Shown piece after piece: positions 53,558 to 64,000 of a stretch of DNA of 64,000 bases. The DNA lies in assembly GCA_945868475.1 (NCBI GenBank), contig CAMBLM010000001.1, forward strand, positions 248,001 to 312,000, read 5' to 3'. The notes under the pieces were generated by a model. It made no database searches, was not told where the DNA came from, and was given only the letters and a program-made list of their open reading frames with translations. Source of the stretch: an uncultured Ruminococcus sp. (lineage in GTDB: Bacteria > Bacillota > Clostridia > Oscillospirales > Ruminococcaceae). Positions within the stretch are counted from its first letter, which is position 1. Each line of letters begins with the position of its first letter. A program made the position numbers and the translations under genes.

Positions 53558-56500
53558 TTGCTTATAAAAGAGCTTTTTTCGGAATATACCGAGCTGATAC
53601 CGAATTCAATCGGCAGGGGAGATATTCTGAAACTGCAATATACACCGAATTTTTCGGATATATATATTTATGCTTCGTTCGCCCAGCTTCAAAGCAGCGA
53701 ATACATATCAGACTTTGAAAATGGACTTGGAAAAGCACTCAATACTGCCGTTAGCCTTATTTGCAGATATGCGCCGAACCTTTTCAGCGACAAAGCTCTG
53801 CCTGAACTTGTTGTTCAGCTCAAAAAGAAGATTTCGCTCATAAACGGATGCTTCAAGGGAGCTATGTACAACATAGATGACAAGGATAAAAAGGTCATTA
53901 TCGCGATCAAAGGTGCAGGAGCGGATATGCTTATAAAGGCAGGCTTTGAGCGTGAAATGTCAAGAATTATCCGTGAATATTTCCAGGTCGAGTATTCGGT
54001 CGAGCTTAAATCTCTTTCTACCGCAGAAAATCGGCACGAGAACTATCAGCGTGATGTCGAAGCTTATATGGCAAGTATGCCGATACCCGACGCCCCGCCC
54101 CCAGACCCGTTTGCGGCTTTTGATACAGAGATTTCCGCCGATAAAATCGTAACGCTCGACTATAAGGATCTGCCGATACTTTCCGAAAATGCCGAAATTT
54201 TGAGAGGAAGAAAGATCGAAGCTCCCCCCGTAAATATTGCCGATATTCAGGGAAAGGTCAGCAATATCGTTATCTGGGGCGATGCCTTTGACTACAAAGA
54301 GAAAGAAATTCGCACCAAGAACGGCGAAAAGCGTGTTGTCAGCCTTAGCATAACTGACTATACAAGTTCGATCTCAATAAAAAGTTTTGAAAATATAGAT
54401 GATGAAAACATTCTTGCCAAATTTGCAAAGGGCGGAACTGTTCTTGTAAGAGGACGAACCGAATTTGATACCTTTGAAAATGAGCTTGTTTTCAAAGCGA
54501 ACGATATAATGAAAGTCCAGCGTGTTGAAAGAATGGACAGCGCCGAAACCAAGCGCGTTGAGCTTCACATGCACTCGAACATATCGATGATGGACGCGAT
54601 AACACCTGTTTCAAAACTCATCAAGCGAGCGTTCAAATGGGGACATAAGGCTATCGCAATAACCGACCACGGCGTTGTTCAGGCTTTCCCGGAAGCAAGC
54701 TCTACCGTTGCGGATATACGCAAGGGCGGTGGAGATTTCAAAGTAATTTATGGCTGTGAAGCTTATTCCGTAAATGACTGCACTGAAGCTGTCCGTTTGT
54801 TCCGTGACAAGGACATAAGGGACGAGCTTATCGTATTTGATCTTGAAACGACAGGTTTCAACGCAGAAGCAGAACGAATCATTGAAATAGGTGCGGTAAA
54901 AGTCCGCAATCTTGAAATTGAAGAAACATTTCAGACCTTTGTAAACCCGGGAAAAGACATTCCCGAAAGGATAACAAAACTCACAAGCATCACGAACGAT
55001 GATGTAAAAGACGCTCCTTCACAGGAGGAAGCACTTCGTCAATTCATCGAATTCTGCGGAGAAGCACCTGTACTTATAGCGCACAATGCAGGCTTTGACT
55101 GTTCATTTATAGAAGCAGGCTGTCTGCGATACGGCATAGAATTTCATTTTACAATGATAGATACTGTTGTAATGAGCCGAAGTATGCTTCCCGATCTGAA
55201 ACGCCACAAGCTCGACAGCGTTGCAAAGGAATTAAAGCTTGGCGAATTCGACCATCACCGTGCAGATGATGATGCAAAAATGCTTGCGAGGATTTTCGTT
55301 AAGCTTGCAACAAGGCTTGTTAACGAAAAGAGCGTAAAACGAATTTCGGAGATAAATGCCTGTGTTAAAGACGTTGACCCGAGATTGCTAAAAATGTACC
55401 ATCAGATAATTCTTGTAAAAGATGCTATCGGATTAAAAAATCTTTACAAGCTTATATCTTTCAGTAACCTCAAATATTACCGCCGCCGTCCGAGAATACC
55501 AATATCGGAAGTTATGAAGCATCGTGAGGGACTTATCCTTGGAAGTGCCTGCGAAGCAGGTGAGCTTTTCACTGCGATAAAAGACGGCCGACCGTGGGAA
55601 GAAATAAAAGAGATCGCAAGCTTTTACGATTACCTCGAGATCCAGCCTGTCGGAAATAACGAATTCCTTATCCGTGACCCCGACCAGCCTTCAATAAATA
55701 CTGTTGAAGATCTGCAGGAACTCAATAAAAAAGTCGTCAGAGTAGGTGATGAACTCGGAATACCCGTTGTTGCGACCTGCGATGTTCATTTTATGGACAA
55801 GTCGGATGCGATCTTCCGAAGAATTTTGCAGCAGGGCGGTCTGAAAATGGCTGACGCTGCAAATCAGCCTCCGCTTTATCTTAGAACTACCGATGAAATG
55901 CTTGAAGAATTCGCATATCTTGGAAAAGAAAAAGCTTATGAGGTCGTTGTAACGAATACGAACCTAATTGCGGATATGGTAAATCCTGATATTGTGCCGA
56001 TACCGCCGGGAACATTCACACCTGAGATCGAGGGTGCGGAAGAAGACCTACAGCGCATTACATGGGCAAGATGCAAGGAAATATACGGTGATCCGCTTCC
56101 CGAACTTGTTGAAAAGAGATTGGATAAAGAGCTTACCTCTATCATAAAGCACGGTTTCTCGGTGCTTTATATGATTGCGCAGAAGCTCGTTGCAAACTCG
56201 AACGAGCATGGATACCAGGTCGGTTCGCGAGGTTCGGTAGGTTCTTCATTCGTTGCTTCAATGGCAGGGATTTCGGAGGTAAATCCGCTTCCGCCGCATT
56301 ACATCTGCCCTAAATGCAAACACAGCGAATTTATCACGGACGGCTCGATAAGCTCAGGCTTTGACCTGCCGCCAAAGGACTGTCCAAACTGCAATATCCC
56401 GATGAACCGAAACGGTCATGATATACCGTTTGAAACGTTTCTCGGCTTTGACGGCGACAAAGCGCCTGATATTGACCTTAACTTTTCGGGCGAATATCAG

Positions 56501-57895
56501 ACCTTTGCACATAAATACACGGAAGAACTTTTCGGTGTTGACAACGTGTTCAAAGCAGGAACTATCGGTTCTGTCGCTGACAAGACCGCATACGGCTACG
56601 TTATGCACTATCTTGAAGAAACCGGACAGACTGCAACAAAGGCAGAGATTTCACGACTTACTATCGGCTGTACGGGCATAAAGCGAACGACTTCGCAGCA
56701 CCCCGGAGGAATGGTCGTTGTTCCGTCGAAATTTGAGGTCTATGACTTCACCCCTGTTCAGCACCCTGCCGATGACCCTGAATCCAACTTTATAACAACG
56801 CACTTCGACTTCCATTCGCTTCATGATACAATCTTGAAGCTTGACGAACTCGGACACGATGTGCCGACGCTCTATAAGCATCTCGAAGACCTCACGGGAA
56901 TCAAGACCGATGATATCTTCCCGGGTGATGAAAAGGTCATGAGCCTTTATACTTCGACAGAAGCTTTGGGCGTCACCCCCGAACAGATAGACAGCCTTAC
57001 GGGAACGCTTGCTATCCCTGAAATGGGTACAGGCTTCGCCCGTCAGATGCTCATAGACGCACAGCCGAAGAAATTCTCCGACCTTTTGCAGATCTCGGGA
57101 CTTTCGCACGGTACTGACGTATGGCTCGGCAATGCACAGGATCTTATCAAAAACGGAACTTGTACGATTTCCGAAGTTATCGGCTGCCGTGACGGTATTA
57201 TGACATACCTTATTTATCACGGTGTAGAACCGAAAACAGCGTTCAAGATCATGGAGATAACCCGAAAGGGCAAAGCGCCTAAGCTGCTTACTGAAGAAAT
57301 GAAGCAGGATATGCTTGCTCACGATGTTCCGCAGTGGTATATTGACAGCTGCTTGAAGATCAAGTATATGTTCCCGAAAGCCCACGCCGCAGCTTACGTT
57401 ATTTCCGCAAACCGACTTGCTTGGTTCAAGGTTTATTATCCGCTTGCGTTCTATGCGACGATATTTACCGTCCGCGGCGAAGATTTTGACGCTGAATCGG
57501 CAGTTGCAGGAAAAGAAGCGGTTCGCTACCGCCTTGATGAACTCAAGAAAAAAGGCAACGATCGCTCGGCAAAGGAAACCTCCACAATGGATATGCTCAT
57601 GATAATAAATGAGATGATGCAGCGTGGTTATGAATTCCTGCCGATAGATATTTACAAGTCGCACGGCACGGATTATACTATTGAGGACGGCAAAATCAGA
57701 CTTCCATTCTGCGCAGCGGCAGGTATCGGCGCAAATGCAGGTACAGCCATTTATGAAGCTGTTCAGCAGGGTCCGCTGCTTTCGATAGATGAACTCCAGG
57801 AGCGAAGCGGTGCAACAAAGACCGTTATCGAGATCCTTGAATCGATCGGTGCTATGGGTGATCTGCCAAAATCCGACCAGATGAGCTTATTCTAA
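53558..57895 (+). CDS. polC: DNA polymerase III alpha subunit, PolC type
   Basis: Main replicative polymerase of Gram-positive bacteria. The 1445 residues begin with a TTG preceded by AGGAG at 9 bases. Domains in order: N-terminal region, OB-fold (about 220-325), PHP beginning [15 protein letters not shown] near 330, a 3'-5' exonuclease inserted in PHP with [11 protein letters not shown] near 427, and polymerase palm, thumb and fingers from about 800, with [14 protein letters not shown] and catalytic aspartates in [15 protein letters not shown]. The C-terminus MSLF is a clamp-binding-like end. It is the terminal gene of the pyrH operon; no clear terminator was found after it. Confidence 0.97.
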   Translation: MLIKELFSEYTELIPNSIGRGDILKLQYTPNFSDIYIYASFAQLQSSEYISDFENGLGKALNTAVSLICRYAPNLFSDKALPELVVQLKKKISLINGCFKGAMYNIDDKDKKVIIAIKGAGADMLIKAGFEREMSRIIREYFQVEYSVELKSLSTAENRHENYQRDVEAYMASMPIPDAPPPDPFAAFDTEISADKIVTLDYKDLPILSENAEILRGRKIEAPPVNIADIQGKVSNIVIWGDAFDYKEKEIRTKNGEKRVVSLSITDYTSSISIKSFENIDDENILAKFAKGGTVLVRGRTEFDTFENELVFKANDIMKVQRVERMDSAETKRVELHMHSNISMMDAITPVSKLIKRAFKWGHKAIAITDHGVVQAFPEASSTVADIRKGGGDFKVIYGCEAYSVNDCTEAVRLFRDKDIRDELIVFDLETTGFNAEAERIIEIGAVKVRNLEIEETFQTFVNPGKDIPERITKLTSITNDDVKDAPSQEEALRQFIEFCGEAPVLIAHNAGFDCSFIEAGCLRYGIEFHFTMIDTVVMSRSMLPDLKRHKLDSVAKELKLGEFDHHRADDDAKMLARIFVKLATRLVNEKSVKRISEINACVKDVDPRLLKMYHQIILVKDAIGLKNLYKLISFSNLKYYRRRPRIPISEVMKHREGLILGSACEAGELFTAIKDGRPWEEIKEIASFYDYLEIQPVGNNEFLIRDPDQPSINTVEDLQELNKKVVRVGDELGIPVVATCDVHFMDKSDAIFRRILQQGGLKMADAANQPPLYLRTTDEMLEEFAYLGKEKAYEVVVTNTNLIADMVNPDIVPIPPGTFTPEIEGAEEDLQRITWARCKEIYGDPLPELVEKRLDKELTSIIKHGFSVLYMIAQKLVANSNEHGYQVGSRGSVGSSFVASMAGISEVNPLPPHYICPKCKHSEFITDGSISSGFDLPPKDCPNCNIPMNRNGHDIPFETFLGFDGDKAPDIDLNFSGEYQTFAHKYTEELFGVDNVFKAGTIGSVADKTAYGYVMHYLEETGQTATKAEISRLTIGCTGIKRTTSQHPGGMVVVPSKFEVYDFTPVQHPADDPESNFITTHFDFHSLHDTILKLDELGHDVPTLYKHLEDLTGIKTDDIFPGDEKVMSLYTSTEALGVTPEQIDSLTGTLAIPEMGTGFARQMLIDAQPKKFSDLLQISGLSHGTDVWLGNAQDLIKNGTCTISEVIGCRDGIMTYLIYHGVEPKTAFKIMEITRKGKAPKLLTEEMKQDMLAHDVPQWYIDSCLKIKYMFPKAHAAAYVISANRLAWFKVYYPLAFYATIFTVRGEDFDAESAVAGKEAVRYRLDELKKKGNDRSAKETSTMDMLMIINEMMQRGYEFLPIDIYKSHGTDYTIEDGKIRLPFCAAAGIGANAGTAIYEAVQQGPLLSIDELQERSGATKTVIEILESIGAMGDLPKSDQMSLF

Positions 57896-57978
57896 ATTCA
57901 TGCTATACGAATTCACCAAGCAAAATGCTGTTATTTTGGAATATTAAGTCGATTTTGTCCAAAATTTTCGGCAAACTA

Positions 57979-58022
57979 TTGACAATTTGATGTTACTATG
58001 CTACTATAATAGCATAGTAACA
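57979..58022 (+). promoter_or_regulatory. Promoter of the his operon with palindromic operator over the -10 region
   Basis: TTGACA (57979-57984) is followed, with 17 bases, by the -10 candidate TACTAT (58002-58007, extended TG upstream). TATAAT (58005-58010) is 20 bases away and less likely. A perfect inverted repeat of 13-base arms, TGTTACTATGCTA (57991-58003) and TAGCATAGTAACA (58010-58022), spacer CTATAA, covers this -10. A repressor bound here would block the promoter. The hisZ ATG starts 34 bases downstream. Confidence 0.75.
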
Positions 58023-58055
58023 CTTTATCACAATGAATTACAGGAGCTTAAAGCT

Positions 58056-59255
58056 ATGAAAAGATTTGATTTGATAACTCCCGAGGGTACAAAAGATCTT
58101 CTTTTTGAGGACTGCGTTGTAAGAAACGGCGTTGAAAAGAAGATATCCGATATTTTCAAGTCCAAGGGTTATTGCGAGATAAAAACACCCGGTATTGAAT
58201 TTTTCGATGTATTCAATCTGCGTTCGCGTTATTTTCCGCAGGAAAGTATGTACAAGCTTGTTGACAATAAGGGCAGACTGCTTGTTGTTCGTCCCGATTC
58301 GACAATGCCTATAGCACGAGTTGCTGCAACAAGACTTCGTGAAGCAAAACTGCCTCTCAGAATGTTTTATAATCAGAACGTTTACCGCAGCAAATCCGCA
58401 ATGCGCGGCAGAAGTGATGAAATAAAGCAGATGGGTATTGAGCTTATCGGTTCGGACTCAAAGAGAGCCGATCTTGAAGTTATCACAACAGCTATCGAAG
58501 TTCTTTCTTCATGCGATAATGACAAATTCCGTCTTGAACTCGGCAACATCGGTCTTTTCAGAAAGCTTGTAGAAAAGCTCCCCGTTACCGAAGAAACAAG
58601 AGAAGAGATAAGAAGCCTTATTGAAGTAAAGAACTATCCTGCACTCAACGACCTGCTTGATTCTATCGGAGATACCGAAGTGACGAATTCCCTCAAACAG
58701 CTTCCTCGTCTTTTCGGCGGAGTTGAGGTCTTCGACAAAGCAGCAGAGCTTATGAACGACAGCGAGATAGATCAGATACTTGCAGAGCTTAAAGCACTTT
58801 ATACAAGCCTGCTTTCACTCGGTTATGACGGAAAGATCACAGTTGACCTCGGCATCGTAAACAAGATGCATTACTACACAGGTGTTGTTATCAAGGGTTA
58901 TCTTGAAGGCTACGGCGATGCTGTTCTTTCGGGCGGACGCTATAATCATCTTCTCGCCGAATTCGGATATGATGTCCCTGCAACCGGATTTGCTATCAAC
59001 GTTGACGCAGTATCGACTGTATTAAAGCGCAAAGAAACCGTAAAAGTTCCTGTTGCCGATGTGATAGTTTTCGCAGAGGACGGCTATGTTATAGACGGCT
59101 TGAAGCTTGTTTCAAAGCTTGGCACAGAGGGAAAGATCGCACTCAATTCCGTATTTGACACACTTGAAGAAACGAAGAATTATGCCCGTGAATACGGTAT
59201 AAAAAAGGTAATTTGCGTTTCCGATAAAACAACTGAGATAACTGTGGAGGGCTGA
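58056..59255 (+). CDS. hisZ: ATP phosphoribosyltransferase regulatory subunit
   Basis: A HisRS-like protein without the C-terminal anticodon domain length of a true synthetase that forms a complex with the short HisG. From ATG 58056 (GGAGC upstream) it is 399 residues and begins LITPEGTKDLLFEDC. Histidine-binding motifs such as GGRYNHLLAEFG near 296 and the FDVFNLRSRYFPQESMYK region fit. Its place directly before hisG settles it as hisZ rather than hisS. Confidence 0.93.
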   Translation: MKRFDLITPEGTKDLLFEDCVVRNGVEKKISDIFKSKGYCEIKTPGIEFFDVFNLRSRYFPQESMYKLVDNKGRLLVVRPDSTMPIARVAATRLREAKLPLRMFYNQNVYRSKSAMRGRSDEIKQMGIELIGSDSKRADLEVITTAIEVLSSCDNDKFRLELGNIGLFRKLVEKLPVTEETREEIRSLIEVKNYPALNDLLDSIGDTEVTNSLKQLPRLFGGVEVFDKAAELMNDSEIDQILAELKALYTSLLSLGYDGKITVDLGIVNKMHYYTGVVIKGYLEGYGDAVLSGGRYNHLLAEFGYDVPATGFAINVDAVSTVLKRKETVKVPVADVIVFAEDGYVIDGLKLVSKLGTEGKIALNSVFDTLEETKNYAREYGIKKVICVSDKTTEITVEG

Positions 59256-59258
59256 GAA

Positions 59259-59894
59259 ATGAATAACGAAAACAGAAAACTGCGTATTGCTCTCACAAAG
59301 GGCAGACTTGAAAAAGATACTGTCGGACTCCTTGAAAAGATAGGTTATGACTGCTCAGCTGTCCATGATAAGGGCAGAAAGCTTATCCTCCCCGTCGGTG
59401 ACAAGATCGAAGTCGTTCTTGCAAAGGCTGCCGATGTTATCACATATGTTGAACACGGTGTATGTGATATGGGCGTTGTCGGAAAAGATACCATTATGGA
59501 AATGAGCGGTAAATTTTTTGAAGTTGCAGACCTGGGTTTCGGCAGATGTAAATTTGCTCTTGCAGGAAAAAAGGGTACAAATTTTTATGAGGGTTTCAAT
59601 GTAAAAACTATCGCTACAAAGTATCCCAATGTTTCCCGTTCCTTCTTTGAGAAAAAGGGAATGGACGTTGATATCGTAAAGATCGAAGGAAGCGTTGAGC
59701 TTGCTCCGCTGCTTGACCTTGCTGACGCTATCGTTGATATCGTTGAAACGGGAACAACGCTTAAAGAAAACGGACTTGAAGTGTTTGAGGACGTTGCTCC
59801 GATATCTGCCCGTCTTATTGTAAATACAGTAAGCCTTAAAATTCGTCAGCAGGAAATTGAAGAGCTTATAAAATCAATAGAAGAAAATCTTTGA
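59259..59894 (+). CDS. hisG: ATP phosphoribosyltransferase, short form
   Basis: Catalyses the first step of histidine synthesis, from PRPP and ATP. The 211-residue length is the short form (no C-terminal regulatory domain), which needs HisZ for activity. The opening LRIALTKGRLEKDTVGLLEKIG and the PRPP-binding EGSVELAPLLDLADAIVDIVETGTTL block are typical. It begins 3 bases after the hisZ stop. Confidence 0.95.
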   Translation: MNNENRKLRIALTKGRLEKDTVGLLEKIGYDCSAVHDKGRKLILPVGDKIEVVLAKAADVITYVEHGVCDMGVVGKDTIMEMSGKFFEVADLGFGRCKFALAGKKGTNFYEGFNVKTIATKYPNVSRSFFEKKGMDVDIVKIEGSVELAPLLDLADAIVDIVETGTTLKENGLEVFEDVAPISARLIVNTVSLKIRQQEIEELIKSIEENL

Positions 59895-59914
59895 TAGAAA
59901 GAAGTGCAAATAAA

Positions 59915-61201
59915 ATGATACAGAAAATTATCGCAAACGGAACAGATGAAAAGAACTTCCTCAAAGAAGTTGAAAAGCGCAACGGTGAAAAAGATAAAAA
60001 GGTCGGCGAGATCGTCAGCGAGATAATCGAAACCGTAAAGAACGGCGGAGATAAGGCTGTTAAAGACTATACGCTCAAATTCGACGGCAAACTCCCACAG
60101 TATTATGAAGTTCCGAGAGAAGTTATCAACGATGCTCTCACAGAAGCTGACCCCGAATTTGTTAATGCGCTCCTCAATGCGCAGGAAAACATCACCGACT
60201 TCCATAACCGTCAGAAAGAGCAGGGCTTCATCAATCCTCTTTCAAATGGTGTTATCCTCGGTCAGAGGGTGAGGGGACTTGAAAGAGTTGGTCTTTATGT
60301 TCCCGGCGGCACGGCTGCTTATCCATCATCTGTACTTATGAACGCTATACCCGCAAAGATCGCAGGCGTTAAGGAAATTATTATGGTAACACCGCCGAAG
60401 AAGGACGGTACGCCTAACAAGGATATTCTCGTTGCGGCTGCTATCTGCGGCGTTGACAGAATATTTATGGCAGGCGGCGCACAGGCTATCGCTGCGCTTG
60501 CTTACGGCACAGAGGAGATCCCAAAGGTAGACAAAATTGTCGGACCCGGAAACATCTTCGTTGCAACAGCAAAGAAACTCCTTTTCGGTATGGTAGATAT
60601 CGATATGGTTGCAGGTCCGAGTGAAATTCTTGTTGTAGCCGATGAAACAGCTGATCCGAAATACCTTGCCGCTGACCTTATGTCGCAGGCTGAACACGAT
60701 GTTCTCGCTTCTGCAATTCTTATCACAACAAGCGAAGAGATCGCTGACAAGACTATAGCTGAAATTGAACGTCAGAAAGAAACACTTTCCCGTAAGGCTA
60801 TCATCGATCAGTCGCTTGATAATTATGGCGCTGTTATCATTGCGAAGAGCATTTCGAACGCTATCGAGCTTGCAAACGGACTTGCTCCCGAACATCTTGA
60901 AATGCAGGTAGATAATCCTATGCAGTATCTTGGTCAGCTCGACAATGTAGGCTCTATCTTCCTCGGAAAGTACGCTCCGGAGCCGCTCGGCGACTACTAT
61001 GCAGGTCCTAACCACGTTCTTCCTACAAGCGGCACGGCAAGATTTTTCTCTCCGCTCTCCGTAAACAGCTTTACAAAGCGTTCAAGCTTTATCTACTATA
61101 CAGAACAGGCTCTTATGGACGCAAAAGACGATATCGTATGCGTTGCGGAACGAGAGGGACTTACTGCTCACGCTAATGCAATCAAGGTAAGATTTGAATA
61201 A
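59915..61201 (+). CDS. hisD: Histidinol dehydrogenase
   Basis: Zinc and NAD-dependent, it converts histidinol to histidine in the last two steps. About 428 residues. Recognisable blocks are [23 protein letters not shown] near residue 125, [25 protein letters not shown] with a zinc-binding Gln-His pair, and [17 protein letters not shown] 59915 is chosen; a TTG at 59891 overlapping the hisG stop would add 8 residues. The ribosome site is weak (AAGAAGTG), so coupling with hisG is likely. Confidence 0.94.
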   Translation: MIQKIIANGTDEKNFLKEVEKRNGEKDKKVGEIVSEIIETVKNGGDKAVKDYTLKFDGKLPQYYEVPREVINDALTEADPEFVNALLNAQENITDFHNRQKEQGFINPLSNGVILGQRVRGLERVGLYVPGGTAAYPSSVLMNAIPAKIAGVKEIIMVTPPKKDGTPNKDILVAAAICGVDRIFMAGGAQAIAALAYGTEEIPKVDKIVGPGNIFVATAKKLLFGMVDIDMVAGPSEILVVADETADPKYLAADLMSQAEHDVLASAILITTSEEIADKTIAEIERQKETLSRKAIIDQSLDNYGAVIIAKSISNAIELANGLAPEHLEMQVDNPMQYLGQLDNVGSIFLGKYAPEPLGDYYAGPNHVLPTSGTARFFSPLSVNSFTKRSSFIYYTEQALMDAKDDIVCVAEREGLTAHANAIKVRFE

Positions 61202-61231
61202 TATCAACTAAATTCCGCAGGAGGAACAAGA

Positions 61232-62290
61232 ATGTACGAACTTAACAGCAAGCTCAAAAGAGTTGAGGCTTATGATCCCATTGAGGGCAATTACAAAATC
61301 AGACTTGACGCAAACGAATCCTGTTTTAATATAAATGAAAAGCTTGGCGACAAGATCGCCGAAGTCGTAAAGAATGTTGCGCTAAACCGTTACCCTGACC
61401 CGACCGCATCAAAGGTAATAAAGGCATTTTCCGACCTTTACGGTCTTGATCCGCAGTTTGTAACGGCAGGCAACGGCTCGGACGAGCTTATCAGCATTAT
61501 CTGCGGCTGCTTCCTTGAAAAAGGGGACAAGGTTCTCACTCTTTCACCCGATTTTTCAATGTATGCTTTCTACAGCGAGCTTTATGAGCTTAAAGTCACA
61601 AATCTTCCCAAAGACAGCGTGACTTTGAAGATAGATGTTGACAAGGTCATCGAATACTGCAATAACAACGATGTAAAAGCACTTATTTTCTCAAATCCGT
61701 GCAACCCGACTTCGCTCGGATTAAAGCGTGAGGACGTTATCCGTCTTGTAAAGGGCGTAAGCTGTCTTGTTGTTGTTGACGAGGCATATATGGACTTCTG
61801 GGATCAGAGTATCCTCGACAAAGTTCCGGAACTTGATAACCTTATCATTCTCAAAACTTGCTCGAAATCTATCGGTCTTGCTGCAATAAGACTTGGATTT
61901 GCAGTTGCTTGTCCTACGATAACAAATGCACTCCGCGCCGTTAAATCACCATACAACACCGACTCGATCGAGCAGGCGGTCGGTACGCTTATTTTGAACG
62001 AAAAGGATACCTTGAACGAACTTTGCAGCGAAATAATCAGCAGCAGAGAAGAGCTTCAGACTGCGCTTGATGAGCTTGCAGTAAAATATACAAAGCTTGA
62101 AAAAGTATTTGACTCCGTTACGAATTTTATCTTCATAAAAACAGCCTCCGCAAAGGAGATACACGCAAAGCTGCTTGAACGCTCGATCGCAGTTCGCTTT
62201 ATGGGCGGCTATTTAAGAATTTCCGCAGGAACAAAGGAAGAAAACAAGGCAGTCATCACTGCACTTGATGAAATTCTTTCCGCAATGTAA
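61232..62290 (+). CDS. hisC: Histidinol-phosphate aminotransferase
   Basis: Fold-type I PLP enzyme that transfers an amino group to imidazole-acetol phosphate. The PLP-binding lysine lies in TCSKSIGLAAIRLGF near residue 213, and the substrate-site YPDPTASKVI and GNGSDELISI blocks are present. Length of 352 residues is typical. GGAGG precedes the ATG. It is in the his operon, between hisD and hisB. Confidence 0.95.
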   Translation: MYELNSKLKRVEAYDPIEGNYKIRLDANESCFNINEKLGDKIAEVVKNVALNRYPDPTASKVIKAFSDLYGLDPQFVTAGNGSDELISIICGCFLEKGDKVLTLSPDFSMYAFYSELYELKVTNLPKDSVTLKIDVDKVIEYCNNNDVKALIFSNPCNPTSLGLKREDVIRLVKGVSCLVVVDEAYMDFWDQSILDKVPELDNLIILKTCSKSIGLAAIRLGFAVACPTITNALRAVKSPYNTDSIEQAVGTLILNEKDTLNELCSEIISSREELQTALDELAVKYTKLEKVFDSVTNFIFIKTASAKEIHAKLLERSIAVRFMGGYLRISAGTKEENKAVITALDEILSAM

Positions 62291-62302
62291 GGAGGGGCAG
62301 AA

Positions 62303-62881
62303 ATGCGAGCAGCAGAACTCACAAGAAAGACCCGCGAAACTGATATTTACGTAAAGATCGACCTTGACGGTAACGGAAAAACCGATATTTCAACGGGCAT
62401 TGGTTTTTTTGACCACATGCTCACAGCCCTCGGAGTACACAGCGGCTTTGACCTTACCGTAAAAGCAGAGGGCGACCTATACGTTGATGCTCATCACACC
62501 GTTGAAGATACGGGCATCGTGCTTGGTCAGGCTTTTAAGCTTGCTATCGGTGATATGAGCGGTATTGAGCGCTATGGCAGTGCGTATATCCCAATGGACG
62601 AGGCTCTCGGTTTTGCCTGCGTTGATATCAGCAATCGTCCGTTCCTTGTTTTTGATGCGAATTTCAGCGATGACAGAACGGGTCAGTTCGACAACTGCCT
62701 TACCGAAGAATTTTTCCGTGCTTTCGCTTTCAATGCAGGTCTTACACTTCACGTTCTTGAAAAATACGGCAAGAACGATCACCATATAATTGAGGCTTTG
62801 TTCAAAGCCTGTGCTCACGCTTTAAAAATCGCAGCAAAGCAGAACGGCGGTGCTGTACTTTCCACAAAGGGAGTTTTGTAA
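62303..62881 (+). CDS. hisB: Imidazoleglycerol-phosphate dehydratase
   Basis: Manganese enzyme of 192 residues that dehydrates IGP. The two metal-binding blocks are visible: FFDHMLTALGVHSGFD near residue 36 with HHTVEDTGI near residue 63, and the second copy with HVLEKYGKNDHHIIEALFKACAHAL near residue 154. This is the monofunctional type (no phosphatase domain). The stop TAA is directly followed by the ATG of hisH, so there is no spacer. Confidence 0.95.
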   Translation: MRAAELTRKTRETDIYVKIDLDGNGKTDISTGIGFFDHMLTALGVHSGFDLTVKAEGDLYVDAHHTVEDTGIVLGQAFKLAIGDMSGIERYGSAYIPMDEALGFACVDISNRPFLVFDANFSDDRTGQFDNCLTEEFFRAFAFNAGLTLHVLEKYGKNDHHIIEALFKACAHALKIAAKQNGGAVLSTKGVL

Positions 62882-63484
62882 ATGATCGCAATTGTTGACT
62901 ACGGCGCAGGAAACATTTTCAGTGTTAAAAATGCGCTTGATTTTCTCGGCATTGAAAATAAGCTTACGGCAGATGCAAAAGACCTTGAAAACGCTGACCG
63001 GATCATTCTCCCGGGCGTAGGTGCTTTTCCTTGGGCAATGAAAAAGCTTAATGAAAGTGGTCTTGTTCCAACAATAAAGGAGCAAGCAAAGGTCAAGCCA
63101 TTCCTCGGGATCTGCCTTGGAATGCAGCTGATCTTCGACAAGGGATATGAGTTTGAAGAAACGGACGGATTGGGACTTATAAAGGGCAGCGTTGAAAAGA
63201 TCGAACGCGAAAAACTTTCCGTTCCGCACATGGGCTGGAACAGCCTTGTATATAACATGGAATGTCCTATTTTGAGAGGTATTTCCGAGGGAGAATATGT
63301 TTACTTCGTTCACTCCTATGCTGCAAAATGCAATGATGACAGTGTTGCGGCATACTGCGATTACGATGGAAAGGTAACGGCTCTCGTTTATGACGGAAAG
63401 TATGTTATCGGAACGCAGTTCCACCCCGAAAAGAGCGGCAAAACAGGTCTTAAAATGCTCAAAAACTTTTCGGAACTTGTCTGA
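62882..63484 (+). CDS. hisH: Imidazole glycerol phosphate synthase, glutaminase subunit
   Basis: Class I glutamine amidotransferase that feeds ammonia to HisF. The nucleophile Cys is in GICLGMQLIF near residue 80, and the catalytic His-Glu is in QFHPEKSG near residue 181. The opening IAIVDYGAGNIFSVKNALDFLG is typical of HisH. Length of 200 residues. It begins directly at the hisB stop and is followed by hisF, with no hisA between. Confidence 0.95.
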   Translation: MIAIVDYGAGNIFSVKNALDFLGIENKLTADAKDLENADRIILPGVGAFPWAMKKLNESGLVPTIKEQAKVKPFLGICLGMQLIFDKGYEFEETDGLGLIKGSVEKIEREKLSVPHMGWNSLVYNMECPILRGISEGEYVYFVHSYAAKCNDDSVAAYCDYDGKVTALVYDGKYVIGTQFHPEKSGKTGLKMLKNFSELV

Positions 63485-63499
63485 CGGGAGGATATAAAA

Positions 63500-64000
63500 A
63501 TGCTTGCAAAAAGAATAATCCCTTGCCTTGACGTTCGTGACGGAAAGGTCGTAAAGGGCATAAATTTTGTCGGAATAAAAGAGGTCGGCGACCCCGTTGA
63601 ATGTGCCGCCGAATATGACAGACAAGGCGCAGACGAAATAGTTTTCCTTGATATAACGGCATCAAACGAGGGCAGGGGAACAATGCTTGACGTTGTACGC
63701 AGAACAGCACAGAAAGTTTTCGTTCCGCTCACAGTTGGCGGCGGTATCCGAACGATAGATGATTTCCGCGATACTCTCCGTGCAGGAGCAGACAAGGTTT
63801 CAGTAAATTCTGCGGCTGTAAAAAATCCTCAGCTTATAAAAGAAGCTGCTGATATTTTTGGCTGTCAGTGTGTTGTTGTTGCTATCGATGCAAAGAAATG
63901 CGAGGACGGACACTATACAGTCGTTATCAACGGCGGACGGATCGATATGGGGATCGATGCTGTTGAATGGGCAAAGAAAGCCGAAGAACTCGGAGCGGGA
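63500..64000 (+). CDS. hisF: Imidazole glycerol phosphate synthase, cyclase subunit (partial)
   Basis: The TIM-barrel partner of HisH. The visible 167 residues start [23 protein letters not shown], with the catalytic Asp near residue 11 in CLDVRDG, and contain [28 protein letters not shown] and the PRFAR-phosphate-site block [13 protein letters not shown] precedes the ATG. It runs off the right edge of the window, so the C-terminal third is not seen. Start is 15 bases after hisH. Confidence 0.95.
   Translation, partial: MLAKRIIPCLDVRDGKVVKGINFVGIKEVGDPVECAAEYDRQGADEIVFLDITASNEGRGTMLDVVRRTAQKVFVPLTVGGGIRTIDDFRDTLRAGADKVSVNSAAVKNPQLIKEAADIFGCQCVVVAIDAKKCEDGHYTVVINGGRIDMGIDAVEWAKKAEELGAG

Noticed and set aside
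56651-57664. A 337-residue open frame on the minus strand opposite polC.
   Set aside because: It lies entirely inside the polymerase domain of polC. It shows no family motif, and its composition is that of an antisense shadow.
1-64000. Search by eye for CRISPR arrays, rRNA, tRNA, T-box leaders and prophage modules.
   Set aside because: No regularly spaced repeats, no T-box signature, no conserved tRNA arms and no structural phage genes were noticed. A dedicated search could still find something weak.

Overview
The window reads as one contiguous chromosomal core region of a spore-lineage member of the Clostridia, most like a Ruminococcus-type gut or rumen anaerobe. The reasons are moderate A+T-rich DNA with strong AGGAGG-type ribosome binding sites, many textbook sigma-A promoters (TTGACA, 17 bases, TATAAT), PolC-type DNA polymerase, RemA, HisZ with short HisG, a Stp-PrkC-RsgA-ThiN-SpoVM block, sporulation genes (ytfJ, spoVM, ylbJ, yqfC, yqfD), and a lipoprotein GH74-like xyloglucanase. 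No rRNA, tRNA, CRISPR array, prophage or intact insertion sequence was seen.

Layout. 1-2036: end of a surface protein with an NPKTGE sorting-like tail, tyrS, and convergent rpmB. 2180-7523: one operon with an M50 protease, scpA, scpB, a DUF2953 protein, ytfJ, a DacF-type carboxypeptidase and rluB. 7570-10912: a three-gene biotin-dependent carboxyl-transfer cluster, with no biotin carboxylase and no sodium-pump subunit. 10923-24782: a long housekeeping run (yicC, remA, gmk, rpoZ, priA, def, fmt, a YugP-like peptidase, rsmB, rlmN, PP2C phosphatase, PASTA kinase, rsgA, thiN) ending in the 29-residue spoVM. 24758-25818: a Xer-type recombinase on the minus strand. 25862-32203: two M16 peptidases, lgt, folD and a class B penicillin-binding protein. 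32219-35159: a small Cys-rich protein, ylbJ, and divergent yqfC-yqfD. 35210-37553: the GH74-like lipoprotein with a catabolite-type operator. 37576-42612: ABC transporter, FtsX-like permease and a PASTA/beta-lactamase-fold protein. 42614-46286 (minus): the queuosine operon queD-queE-folE-kinase-queC-queF behind a leader with a terminator and a riboswitch-like hairpin. 46330-47151: an SGNH-like surface protein. 47186-57895: pyrH-frr-uppS-cdsA-dxr-rseP-ispG-polC. 57979-64000: a histidine operon hisZGDCBHF, cut by the window end and with no hisA between hisH and hisF.

The least expected signals are non-coding. Two related elements with imperfect terminal inverted repeats, flanked by TA (25938-26071 and 46049-46132), look like copies of a MITE family, and each lies in the 5' leader of an operon. 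The PBP gene starts inside a terminator-like hairpin that hides its ribosome binding site. The yqfD ribosome binding site is separated from its ATG by a small hairpin that would restore normal spacing. A 13-base perfect inverted repeat covers the -10 region of the his promoter. The leader of the queuosine operon has the layout of a transcription-attenuating riboswitch. A P-loop kinase of unknown role sits inside the queuosine operon. These are sequence observations. The functions attached to them are inferences.
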